Source: Paragonimus westermani (Eukaryota; Platyhelminthes; Trematoda; Plagiorchiida; Troglotrematidae). Taken from it: 64,000 bases of DNA. The stretch lies in NCBI GenBank assembly GCA_008508345.1, contig QNGE01000839.1, positions 1-64,000 on the forward strand, given 5' to 3'. Positions 23,701-35,980 of the stretch are shown in pieces. The notes beneath the pieces were generated by a model. The model was not told the DNA's origin, did no database searches, and saw only the letters and a list, made by a program, of their open reading frames with translations. Position 1 is the stretch's first letter. Every line of letters starts with the position of its first letter. The position numbers and the translations under genes are program-made.

Positions 23701-26689
23701 GCGGTATACCTATTTACACCTTCACTTGTGATATATCTGTGTGTGTGGGCTAAGGAACATTACTGTGGTGATTAGTCTGTGCAGCTGGCGTGCCGACAAG
23801 TCCTTCTTGTGTAGTTCAGGCAATAATCACATTCGTGACCTATACATGTCATTGAATGTGATGACATTTCTAGAGTGGATAGCGTGTGAAGTTAGATGCA
23901 CGCATGTTATCTGTGGCGACAAACAGTACACACGCCACTTAGGTCCCAGTTGCCATGCTACGGTGGTCTCATAAAAGCCGAATGATCGTTCCACAATGAC
24001 CAGTTTATGTGCCTTGTGGCGCCGAACTAATTATCAGGCAATTGCAAGCATTTTCTTAATCTGATGGGCACAGTTACGTTCCCACAGCGGTTTATGGCTG
24101 AATTCTACCTGAGCAAAGTAGAGTGGAAATGTTGACCGAATCAACGCGCACACGGAATGAAGCAGTTATCTTAGTCATTACAGTTTCGCGGGTTTTACCG
24201 CCGTCTGGGTGTGCATGTGTTGAATGTTGACTGAATACAAATCATATGGTTTAAAATCACTCCCAGGTTTGGTTTTTTGTTCGACAGCACGCTGGATGCG
24301 TGCAGACATAAGTAATCACTAAAACCTGAGGATTCCATTTTACTGAATAGGCTACATCGGAAAAAACCAACTAGACTCAGATTTCCTCAAATCATACGGC
24401 CTCAACATTTGTGCCCATTTCCGTCCGCATCAGATTGCATTCAGTAATCAGTTTTCCAGTGATTCCAGATAGATTATGGTAAAATCAGGGTGAAATCGTA
24501 AACCTTTTTCAAAATGGATGAACCTGTTGAATACGAAAGATAAGTTTTCGTCATGATGCTATGGCATCCATGAATATCGTCAACGTCCGATGTGTAAACA
24601 GATTATTTATATGTCATTTAAAGGCAGGCAGTGTGGATACTTGCTGTCACATCGGATATCGTAAGTGAATTGCATGAATAATGGGCATGGCATCAAATAG
24701 CATAACACTGTGAACATTCCAAAAATCAATAAGGTTTGAGCGCAGAGCACTGAATAATTTTTCACTGGCGTTCAAAAATTCTGGTTGTGGGTTATACAAA
24801 ACTGGTAAGCGAGATCATTTGAGGTATGTTATAACCTCCGGGTTAGTTTTCACAACCGAGAAGACTGTCTTAGTTCGGACATCGGCTAGTCCACATGTTG
24901 AACCAAAATATGTCTACAGTTGGGCTGATAACGCGTTCGACCTTATAGTGTTAACGTTAATTCGGCTGTTTTTGATCCAGTGATAGATCTGTGTTTCAGA
25001 ATCATCAGAAAATCGCATCTAACGTGCGATTACTGCAAACTTCGGGTTGAAAATAAAAAACGTGCGTTCATCAAATAAAAAATCTTATCTGCTGCGTTGT
25101 GTTTCAAGTTGAGCTTACAGTTATAATGCAAAGCTTACTGTGAATAGTGTTCCTTCTGCAGATTGATCTGTTTCATTACAACCAGGACAGTTAGATTTGG
25201 AAAAGTTGCGGGCGTTGTGTATTTTAATGTGAGAATTCTGTGGTTTCATTTTGCACGAACTTTTACGATTGAAAAATGTACAGTTCGGATATCGCAATAG
25301 ATGCTAGGATGTTACTAAATGAAAACTGGCCGATGAATTAATGGGTAGAAAAAAAAATCAACAAATCAAGCAGGTTAGTGTTTATTTTTGGTGTCCAAAG
25401 TTTGTAACCGAAGTTTATTCAACACATAGAGATGTATACAGAAAAATGTTAATTGTATCATGTAATTTTTTACTCTTACGTTACAGTTTTTTGAGTGACG
25501 AAGACCAGTGAGATAAGAAAACTGATTACAGAAGATTCCACTACAAGTAGGTGAATGCGGCAACTAGTTAGTGCCGTGTCCTTAACTAGTCGGTAACAAA
25601 CCCAAGAGGACACCAGGTGGAAGGCATATTCAATCGAGAACACAACTTTGTTAATAAGGACATTGATGGTGAGTAAGGAAAATTTTAAAACTTGTACATC
25701 AAAATGATGGTTTTTGTAAGATGATGCACACCCAAGCTAGATGATATTACTTAACCTCTCCATTGTTGTTTGTTGTAGCTCGATAAGAAAAGATTATGTG
25801 GAGCTTTACTGTCTATATGAAAATAATGGATTGTCGAAGCGATTATCTGTCAACTATCTACAACAGACGTGCGTAACACTTGTATTATAAGAATCACTGC
25901 AACGGTTGGTTTGTTTAGAAGTCCATCGAGTGTTTATTGGCTTCGGTAGATTAACTTTGTTCAATGTCAGGACATCGTATTATTATTATCATTATTTAGG
26001 TTAACCAACACTGCTTTCTGTCCTTTCTTCTCTACTAAGAGGATGTGCACGCTGACACATTTGCCTAATGAACAAATAATTGTCCACTCTGCATGTTTCC
26101 GTTGTTAATCCGTTTACTTAATACCTAGGCGAGAAGTGTTGTTGACAAGCCATGTATGTAATTGAAACCTGGCGCCACGTTCACCAAATCCCGCTGCACA
26201 ACATGTGACACGACCAGCAACGGTTGTCGGGTGACTGAGTTTGACGGCTAGCAAAGCGGATTCTTTCCAGCGATGTTTTTCCAAACCACGCTTGTATGCA
26301 TGTGTTCGTTCGACCTCGACAAGGGCGGCCTTGGTCACCGCATGAGGCTCACTAGAATGGTGACTTGGCTAAATGTGAAATGCATGTGATCTGCCTAGCG
26401 ATTTACTTGTAGGCTTAGGGATACTTGTAGGTGTGAACAACTGACAGCTGGTGTGCTATGTGAACAAAATTTTCTGGCGCCTATAACTGTGTAGCGCCTG
26501 TCCAACCGAACTTTTGACTGGAATGAGCATTCAGATTGCCAAGTTGCTGTACTATAGATGCTAACTCGTTCATATGTTACATACAGCGAAACCGCATAGC
26601 TGTTAAGGAAAATTACTTAACCGTCTCAAGATTTCGCCCAGAATTTCATTATTTTATTCAACAGGTTAGTTGACTAGCATGTTTTCAAT
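20770..26689. other. non-coding DNA, nothing recognised
   Basis: Only short frames (at most 135 codons, minus strand 20940-21347, no recognisable domain). A short TTA/ATT repeat lies near 25976-25995. Otherwise nothing was seen. Confidence 0.45.
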
Positions 26690-26735
26690 GACTCTACGTT
26701 TCAGCTACCTCTGACAGCCTTCATCAGCAAGATTA
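26690..26735 (-). ncRNA. hammerhead-like motif with intact core boxes
   Basis: Minus strand: CTGATGA (26721-26727), a helix II of about seven pairs with one bulge (AGGCTGTC with GGTAGCT), GAAAC (26698-26702) and GTA directly after it. The near absence of helix III is the form described for hammerheads of Penelope-like elements. Helix I pairs poorly, so activity is doubtful. No PLE coding remnant was recognised next to it. Confidence 0.5.
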
Positions 26736-29700
26736 CCAACAAAATAACAAATATTTTTTGCATAAATTGCTTACTATGCATTGCCTTTGGAATGAACAGC
26801 TAACTCATTTAATTAGTAAATTAGCGTGAAATAGCTGTTGAATAGTTGGAGCTTATAAGCTGCGCTTTAATAGGTTAGCAGTTTTCTATGGATTTTTAAC
26901 GTGCAGTTATCACGCCCGACTCAATACTGCGTTCTACCAAGTTAGCTAATTTACACTCATTTTAGTCTGCGTATATCCCATATACACGGACTGCTCTACC
27001 AGTCTGTAACCTGACCTTTGCCCGAACCAATGCAACCCAACTAATTTCGATACTTCAACCCACAAACAACTTCTGCTATCACTGCACTGTGTAAATGCGC
27101 ATTGGCACTTGGTTGTTCGTTGCCTACACGAAAGCGCTATCGTGTTGTGCTTTGGCATTGTGATCGATCGATCCTTAATACTGAGTGAACACAATAGCTG
27201 TGTTTTATACCATATGAATCCATTGCCTATTGAACGCTGGTTAACGCACTACAGAGGACTCGGAATTAATGTTCATATGTTAAAACGATGGGATCGTTGA
27301 CTACCAACTGTCACCAGGATGCTGAACTATGTATAATGTTTAGTGTTTTTCAAAGTACATTTGCAAATGAACCTGAGTAAGTGGGATGATTGCACTGTGC
27401 AGAATGTTCCGTATGGACTGGATGGAATAAAAGCGGTTGAGATTTGTACATTTTGATTTGTACAAGCAGACTTTTTTCCTGGTGGGTTGGTAGATATTGT
27501 GAAACGGTATAACCCATAAGAAAGCTCCATCTTTTGATCAATTACTGAAGCCCTTGAACTGTTGAGGTTCTCGTTGACTGTTGTCATTAATCTGGGCGAT
27601 AAGAGCCAACTTAGAATCTTTTCTAGCGAGAAAAACACTTTTTTGGAAATGTGCCACTCTATCAGTAGTCTGCTGGGCGCCACAAGTTGTGGTAAGAACC
27701 CCAAATGCTGTAATTGTTTGGTAACATTCAACATTTATTTGGGTTACTGTTCAGTTTAATGGACAGGTACTAACGGAGCACTTATGACTACCTCATTGTC
27801 TGCGGCCGAACACATCCTGAAAAATAATTTGCTGATTACATTATCAATGCCTTTTAGTGAAAAAGGAGGAACGCGTACAAACTTAGTTTCAGATAATGAT
27901 GTTCACCGGCCGCCATTAATACGGAACTTTGACTATCCAAAAGTTAATTTGTTCACAGCCAGCTCCAACTTGAAAATGACATTTCAGTTCACTCTGTACC
28001 CCCACATTTAGACGAACGTGAGAAAGACCGACTACGTCAGTCAGTTACATTCCAGGTACGATCAACAAAGACTTGTAGTTTATAGCTTCTGGATATCATG
28101 ATGAGCCTTGTAGTATCAATCCGGAAAGTTTCAGATGGCTTGCTCAACATGTCTTTAGAGCGAAATTAACTTATCGAACGAGAACTAACTGCAGTAGTTG
28201 GAGACGGAATTATGGCAAGCGTCTACTGATATTACTTCTGGAATTGGCTCACAAGTTAATATCCTGATAGCGCCGATTGTAAAGACGACGCAACTTTAAA
28301 TGTTAGTGTCCTAATTACCGCGTATTTTCGAAGTATTCGGGAAAAGCGATGAGGTGGTTCAGAGCTGAGATCGTCCCCGAACACTTAATACATATTTTAA
28401 AACGCCGGAATGAAGAACGATGTATACACAGTAACAGAAGCAGAGTTTACGTCAAGCGGTCAAGTCGTTTTTGGTGACCTATTTATCCAGTTCCTGGAGT
28501 TTACTGAGCCGCCTAAGTCAATAAAGGCACCAGACTACTCCATTTTGTAACGAACTGGGCTCGTGGTGCAAACTCTACTCGATTACACTCGATTGACCGT
28601 GTAGATGAAAAGAGAAGAGGACAAACCGAACAAACCGGACGTGAGAAGCAGCCAAGTCTCGATGTACTGAGTAACGGAAAGCCATACGATGGAAAATATC
28701 CGTTCCATACCTTTTCACATTTTACTATAGTCCAACCTTCCCAGTAATTTTCTGCATGTAGTTGACTCAGCCGTCAGTTCGCTTGTTTGTCCGAGTTTTT
28801 ACTCTGAGCCTTTCCATAACTATACACTAGTGTTTAACAAGATGTTGCACTGAACTGTTAGCATGATGCAAGCTAGTGCCGTAATTTCGCTGTTACAACG
28901 GAGATTAGTGTAGAATTGCTTGTCATTAGTCAGGGAATGTAGTATTTCGTCTGAACTAGTTGAAAGATCCTACGGACTGATTATTTCTGTATACTTTTGG
29001 CCATACACTTGTTAATGTCATTTTCTCTTGGGATAGAAGCTGGTCCAGAATGACACTCAATGTCACAATGACTCAGAGGAATTTGAGAATACAACACTCT
29101 AGCCTTAAAATCACGCTGACTGAAGCACTGAGGAAACCTGAGGTTTTTTGGATCTAGTTAAAAACGAGGACTGCGGAGTGCATAATCATGACGGGTTTTA
29201 TAATGTTAACGTTGCGGTCTGTAGTTCGGCGTGTACACCTATAGCGACATTTCTACGACTTCCGATGAACGCTCCAAATTACTGCCAGCCAAAAATGTAT
29301 CACGCCCTTAGTTCACGAATTGCAAGACAGAAAAACGAGAGTATGCGATTAACTTAGAAAAAACTCGGTTTCCATCAGTATAAACCTTATTGAAAACCAA
29401 ATGAGGGAACTTCGTGTTAGCTTTCTAAGCTGCCTTGTCACAGTCAGTAATAGACTGGTAGCCAAGTTCTCGGTGTGCATTGAATCCTTGCCTACCGTTT
29501 GGCTTTGATTGATCAGTGACACTGTAGAAACCTCTGCTGATATGTAAGTTTGGCCAAAATTGCATGATTGAAGTATTCTGCTGATTATTCAAGAATCGCC
29601 ACATTTTCTGAAAGCCTATTTGAATTTTAGCTGACATTTGTTTTTTCGTCAACGCTATTGAAATCAACAAAAGATCCCGTAAAAACTAGTCCAAAGTAGA

Positions 29701-30300
29701 AAAATCTGAAATATTATGCGTTATCTCGAATCGTGCCATTCATTAATCGAATCCCTGCAGAAGGACCTGTCGACCACAACGCCTTGTAGTGTTCACCCAA
29801 TTTAAGGTGCACCTTGCAGTTGTGCACTTATTTTCAAATTTATTTCAACGAAGCAGTACAGTGTGTGGTTTTGTTAGCAACGACTGATTACCGGATCGAA
29901 TTAAAACATCTTGGTGATAATATTTTCCGTTTGTTGGGACAGTGTGGGCATTACCAGTAAGTTAGCAACGCACACGGTTTCCCATAGGATTGCAGTAGTT
30001 GCTGTGTTCTATACTTCCAGTTGGTGGATGCTGATGTACAGTGAGGAGGCATCAGTCTGGATGAAATCTTTTGTTCTTCAGTGGTGGAGGTGGATGTCCG
30101 GGAGGAGCATAATGAATATTCTCGTACACCCCTTCTTGAGAATATAGAGAAATGACGTGTTAGCAACAAGAATTGATGACATCAGAGCTACTTATAAAAT
30201 TTCCTCATAACAAACACATTGACCACTACTTTCCTAATGACATGTCTGTGGTTATTCTTCTCTAGAGGTGGGGTCCTGATGGTACGCATGTCAGACTAAT

Positions 30301-30394
30301 GCTTCTGATGGTTGGGAACAGTGGAGGTGTTGTTCGTAGCTCGGGTTGATGGTTTTGGTATTGATATGTTCGCTCGGTGAACATATCAATACCA
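30301..30394 (-). repeat. dispersed repeat with 16-bp inverted arms
   Basis: TGGTATTGATATGTTC (30356-30371) and GAACATATCAATACCA (30379-30394) are perfect inverted copies around seven bases. The adjoining 30303-30341, read on the minus strand, matches 35842-35882 (GAGCTAC, then AACAAC, then CCACTGTTCCCAA, CATCAGAA). The 35.8 kb copy has one arm fused directly to GAGCTAC. Possibly the end of an uncharacterised transposable element. Confidence 0.6.
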
Positions 30395-32958
30395 GAATAA
30401 TGCTATCATTCGGCAACGTTGTGAGATAGCACAAGCCAAACCTTCTAGTCGGATGTCGTCGCCACGATAACATCAACAAGTTTAATATCCTGATTTGTTC
30501 ATGAATGAGCTGATCTCACACAAATGCAGGTTACCAGAAGGTTGCTTCACATTCGAATGATAAATATTATTTGGCATTTTTCTCTAGAGAGCTATCGAGT
30601 GGTGCCAACTTGTCATTGGGAAATAAAAGAAATGCGTTGTGGCGGTTAAAATAGTCGGGGATCGGGTGGTGCCAGTGTCTTTTTTAAGAATAACACTCAT
30701 TGAGTAACGGGAATATCCCAGGGAGATGTGAGAAGATTAGTTACGTCAAGTAAGAAACAAACACAGTATACTGAAAGTAAGAGGTGGCATTTGTGATATT
30801 CTGACTGGAGGTTCTCACTCTGACTGGTTGAAGAACCACGACAATCTAGACCTGAAGCTTCTCGACTATTTCTTCCGCATTGATGTTTTTGTGCAGATAA
30901 ACTACAGTACCAGTAAATCCAGAATATATAGCCCCTATGATACGCAAGGAGACGGCTAGGGCAGTCCTAGTGTCAGCCGGTAGCCGCCTACGCCAGTAAA
31001 GTCCACAAAAGATGTCGATGGTTAACAGCTTACGAGATTCACTAGCAAGCTACGTCTAGTGACTGATAGCTGTGGAGATCTTTAGAGGAAGCAGGTGTCA
31101 ACTATGGAACTTTTGGTAGGTTTTAGAAAGTGAGAGCTGGGGTTTTCGATTGAGGAATCGGCTGAGATGTGGACGAACACATTTGTTCTATTCACACCTG
31201 CAACAATGACTGCTCATGACAAAAAAGCGATGGGTATCAGTAAGTTTCTGCTTTACAAGTGTCAGAGGGGCACCCCGTACACGTGGACTGGCATCAGATA
31301 TCAGTTGACTGAACCGTCGGAGCTGTAAAACTGCCTGGGAAGGAGTAAAGCAATTAAGATAGCTATGGTGCACCTGTTTTTACTAGAGAAAATGCGGATA
31401 TTCTACAAGTAACGATGGTCGTATGTGAGTAACTCAAACCTGGCTGCTGTTGTCTTTCAGGTATACCAATCCAGCTTGTTAAATACAAACGAAACCAAAA
31501 GATTCAGGGTTGGAGTTCAAAATCTGTAATGTTTCTTTACCAATAGCACCGTTAGACGAGACAACCAATGCAAGTGACCAGAATACTGCACTGTGCCGTC
31601 AAAGATTCTCGTTATGACGACGTTTACTCTTGATATGAAACGTACCAATAAATTTCAGAAATTTTCCATAAACTGTGACTAGGCCGTTGGCAGTGTTCCG
31701 TTGGATTAAGCGGTATGGTTTTCTACGTAGACCGAAACTGACCTCGGAAGTAACAAACAGAACTCTAGACCGTCTTACGGTTGATGATTACGCTGAACAT
31801 TGATTTGGCGGGACGATCAAACCGCTGGGTGTGTAGCCTGTGGCATTCTTCACTAAGACATTCATTAGAAGCACTATAATGCAGCTTTTTAAATTTCCAA
31901 GAATATTTACAGTACCGGAAGTCATAATCGCAAAACGGAAATGGTGAAGTGTGTGCTGTCGCTGGATGCTTGAAAGGTAGGATGAGGCTTATCGAACTGC
32001 ATGAATGATTACTACTTGAAATATTGATAGTCGCTCTTGTTACGCTAGCCAGAATTTGACGTTAAGTGGCAGTGGACTGTAGCCTATTTTGGACGCCCGT
32101 TTTCAGTAGTCTGGATGTCTGCCTTCTCATGGCACGGGGCACCACAGATGAAACTGAAGGCTCCGAGCCGGTCCTGAAATACAGGAAACAGCGTGAGATG
32201 TTCAAGTCCCGTCTTGTTCATATCCGTGTATACGACAAGGTAGATGTTATCACACTAGTTGAGCATTAATAACCAATTACGCATGTTCAGACACGACGAC
32301 CTTCTCGGAAAGGCGTGTGCCGTAGTCTTTTCGGGGGTTCTGAGACCAAAGGAAGTTGGAATGGAAGTCATGCCTCGGCGAAGGAGTTTCAATCAGGAAT
32401 ATTAAAGACGGGAAGAAAATGTCGAAAGTTACCTACAAGGGGAGGCATAACCCAAGATTTGCCGTGTTTATCGGTTTAAGAAGAATTGAGGTCATACCAT
32501 GAGTTGGACTGCGATGTTTGTACGTCAAGGTAGAAAGTCAGAGATTTTTAAACCCCTCTGATCACCATTCAACTTCCATTGCACAGTTGATCGAATTTAC
32601 AGAAGAATAGCTTTTTCGTACAACTGAGCAAATAAGAAAACAACTTAATCTGCAGACTATTGACAACTATGTCTGACGGTGCCCTCTTTTGCAATTTCGT
32701 GTAGGAAACTCATTCATCGTGCCAAAATTGCAATTATCTCGTGGGATGTCTTACAGATTCACGAAAAGCCGCTTTTTGCCATGTCTATTTGAGAAACTAA
32801 TCAACATGTTAGAACGCATACCTTACACAAATGCTTTTGAGATGAATACTAAAAGGTCTGTAAACAACCGGCTGCATCACGACCCACAACTTTTCCACCA
32901 GCAGTTGATTTCCAGCGGTCATTCATACAGTAACAGTTTCAACAGCGAAGTTGTCATA

Positions 32959-33007
32959 TTTTTTTTACAACAAGTATACCAGNTTTTTTTACCAACAAGT
33001 ATACCAG
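32959..33007. repeat. 24-base direct duplication around one N
   Basis: A T-run followed by a segment ending in ACAAGTATACCAG occurs twice (32959-32982 and 32984-33007), separated by the single N at 32983, with one difference. This pattern is more likely an assembly join of overlapping ends than a real tandem repeat. Confidence 0.7.
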
Positions 33008-34320
33008 ATTTCCATGTGTTTATGGTGTTCTCTTCCTCTGATGAGCGGCTCATGTCGCCAGATGTTTGTTTTTCATCCACCGTGGATTCACAAGAGGGTG
33101 GTGCTGCAATCGGTGACTTGACGACAAAATTGTAAACCCAGGTCCCTTAGCAGTACAAACGCGCACATACGAACAAACAGAAGCCGCCGCACAACTAACA
33201 GGTGCGATCTTAGAAGTGGATTACTTGCAGCCTTTGTGAAACAGGGGCTTACAATTTCTACCTTAGTGAAAAACTTACATTTTGGGCGTCCATGAACAAG
33301 ACCGTTTGGTTCGGCAACAAGCTGACCTAGATATGACTGGCTACGAACACGTGGACGGTTGGACAATTTGAAATTTCATCACAGTCCAATCCATGCATGT
33401 GCATACCCATCTTGTCCAACATGTGGCTTTGAAAGTGGTTTTTAAACTCGGCGGAATTGATAAGAAAGAACTACGTGTGACAGTTTCCAACTCAAGGTGC
33501 CGGATCACGCGATATATGTAGAGGCATATGTAAAGAATTAGTGCAATCGTAAGTCCCAACGGAACGATTTATCTCAGTGTCAGATGGTCAGACTAATACT
33601 TGGCCTGTATTAGTTTGATGATTAGCCGTCAAACACAGTTTTAACCTCTTTTTCGATGGATTTTGATGATGCACAGCTACCACTATCACATTTGAACGGT
33701 CCAATTCGAATGATTAGAGGTCGGGCCTGGTTTTCATGGGAACTTAACCAGCCCTTCCGCGAATGGGAAGCTCATGGGAAGAATGACACAATGTGATGAG
33801 CTAAGCTTCCCAGATGTTTTTAACAGATATCAATCCCAGCATTCGGCGCAATTTACTCCATTTTTACCTCAATGAATGCAAATATTGCAGAGAAAGTGAG
33901 CACTTATCCATAATCTCTGTTTTATCAAATGCCCCGTATGCCAGGACCGTAAACTGAGAACGAGAACTGTAAAATGCGTGAAGAAACAGTGTGTGTTACA
34001 AAATGTGTGTCCGTATACTACAACCCTCTAATGTGACAAACGGTAAATTTATGTTTTGCCCATCTATCCCTCCACCATCTTGCTTGTGTGAAATTTCAAT
34101 TTGTATTCATGAAGTTGCTAACCACTCAGTCGCACTTGATTGTTCACTGTCGACAGTTGACCTGTTGAAGAGTTTTATGAATTAGAAAAGGTCAGAGATA
34201 TACATGCAGTAGATCTCATTTTTTACACAAAGTTGATGAAGTCGGTGTACTGAGTAAAGTTTATGTTTTCATTTCGAACTTTTCTTGACGTGTCGCATAG
34301 TATGCTCGTTAAAATCCTTG

Positions 34321-34358
34321 CCAACAGACTGACGTTTCATGTTCATCCTGGCTGTTGG
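34321..34358 (-). repeat. decayed hammerhead-like motif, AGGATGA type
   Basis: Minus strand: CCAACAG pairs perfectly with CTGTTGG (helix I, 7 bp) and encloses CAGGATGA, a short ACAT, GAAAC and GTC. The core is one base longer than CTGATGA and helix II is lost. It resembles the tail of the SINE at 15955-16125 (AGGATGA, then GAAACGT). Confidence 0.4.
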
Positions 34359-34942
34359 TGACCCTAGTGTGGGGCTAACACCGTAATGTGTCCTATAATC
34401 ACAGCTGTTTGAAACACAAGCGGTCAAACAGCATGCGTCTAATTTGTTTTCCTATGTCAATTAGGGTATCAACACAACAACTCAGAACTCAACAGGCAGC
34501 TGTGCACATAAATCATTCCGCCTATCTTTATCACCCCTCGCACGTCGGACTGGTGAAGTGATCGTGGAAGACTGAAACTTTGCACATACTGGATGTTGCT
34601 AATATATGACATGTATGTAATTGGTTTTCCTCTAATGACAACACCATGACACCTTAGCGGCCAGATGTACACAAGTGTTACCCAACAGAAAACAACAAGA
34701 CAGATGTTACGTCTAAATGAAATTTACGGGCTGATACTGATAAGCGTGGACACAGTAGGGGCAAAGCCTAGAGCAATACTGGTCAAAACTTTTGTTGCGT
34801 TTTGACTTACTATCTTGAAAATCGATAACCAGCGCAGCTATCGGTCATGAATCAACTGATCCGACTGAGTCATCAGTTAGCAGAATTGTCTACTAGAACT
34901 GAAAAAGATTGAGAATAACACAATTTTAGGGGCAGGTTGTAG

Positions 34943-34985
34943 CACTCTACGTTTCAACCACATCGGGTGGTCTTCTTGAAGAGTG
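34943..34985 (-). ncRNA. PLE-type hammerhead, broken core
   Basis: Minus strand: CACTC pairs with GAGTG (helix I, 5 bp); TTCAAGA stands where CTGATGA is expected; helix II GACCAC pairs fully with GTGGTT around CCGAT; then GAAAC and GTA with no room for a helix III loop. Both helices are preserved while the seven-base core has three changes, so it should be inactive. Upstream sequence to about 35140 is probably the 3' untranslated part of the same element. Confidence 0.55.
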
Positions 34986-35171
34986 TTGTAATCGTAATCA
35001 CATTGACAAAGGAACAGAAGTCACGTGGGATTTGTCGTGGATAGGTCAATTTGTGCTGCATCGATTGGCCTAATCCTTCACCCATTAAGTGGGGGGTGAG
35101 ACAGATGTAGATAAGGCGCGTCCGTGTCTGGTGCTGTTTATCCATCCACGCCTAACTGTAGACAGGGATTT

Positions 35172-35251
35172 GTTATTGATAAACAGACTGGGAATAACAC
35201 ATCGTTACGAGCTCGTAACGTTGTGTTATTCCCAATCTGTTTATCAGTAAC
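35172..35251. repeat. 80-bp palindrome
   Basis: Two 40-base arms (35172-35211 and 35212-35251) are inverted copies with three mismatches and no spacer, centred on GAGCTC. The arms begin with GTTATTGATAAACAG and GTTACTGATAAACAG. It could extrude as a cruciform or mark a foldback element; no coding sequence is associated. Confidence 0.9.
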
Positions 35252-35827
35252 ATGTTAAACAGGACGCCCACACCGTTCAACTTCATTGGTACTAAATTTG
35301 GTGCGAATATCTTACAAGGGATTTGTTATCATTGCGATTAACACAAGCGTGCTGCTCGTAAATGGGGAGAGCTTCAGCACAGCACCGCTCCGCATGGGAA
35401 GACAGACCATTATGGATCACTCGAACTTGATCAAACTCTACTTTGTGATTTTCTGACAGTGCGATGTCCGAACCGTTCTCTAGCTTCTGAATTTGATAGG
35501 CGTGTTGGGGAGGAAACCTCGCAACAGAGATTTCAGGTTTCTGTGTACCGCAAACTAACCCATTGTTCCGTAGATTGCATTACGTTCGTCGCTTAACAGG
35601 GTGATATTGAAGTGATAAAACGGTTTATTGCTACAACAACATAAGCAGACGCAGAGTAGTCACTTCAAGTGACTTTTGTACGACTAGATCTCGCGGTCGG
35701 TAAGATGGCCGATCCACATGGGTATCGATCGGTCGGTAGATACACATGATGCGTGTGGAACAGTCGATGACGAATCAGACCGCTATTCAGCAGTGCAAAC
35801 CAAATCTAGCTGAAAAAAAATAGTTTG

Positions 35828-35887
35828 TTATTGATATGTTCGCCGAGCTACAAACAACGCCACCACTGTTCCCAAACATCAGAAACC
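35828..35887 (+). repeat. second copy of the 30.3 kb dispersed repeat
   Basis: TTATTGATATGTTCGCC is followed by GAGCTAC, AACAACGCC, CCACTGTTCCCAA and CATCAGAA, matching the minus strand of 30303-30371 in the same order but without the inverted second arm. Confidence 0.6.
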
Positions 35888-35980
35888 TTAAAGTACTGTT
35901 GAAACTTTCCGACCACCTACGGGGGGCATAAGACAACTGCTCTAATAACGACAACAAATTACCTCACACGCATGACACGC

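Larger units (their letters stand above)
26736..34320. other. non-coding DNA with a short dispersed repeat
   Basis: No gene recognised. The region contains the inverted repeat at 30301-30394 and a short duplication around the single unresolved base at 32983. Other frames are short and unremarkable. Confidence 0.45.

Noticed and set aside
29128..29156. CTGAGGA with an AACC TGA GGTT hairpin
   Set aside because: No GAAA box and no outer helix; one chance match of this size is expected.
33040..33070. CTGATGA with a GCG/CGC hairpin on the plus strand
   Set aside because: CAGATG stands where GAAAC is needed and no helix I could be found.
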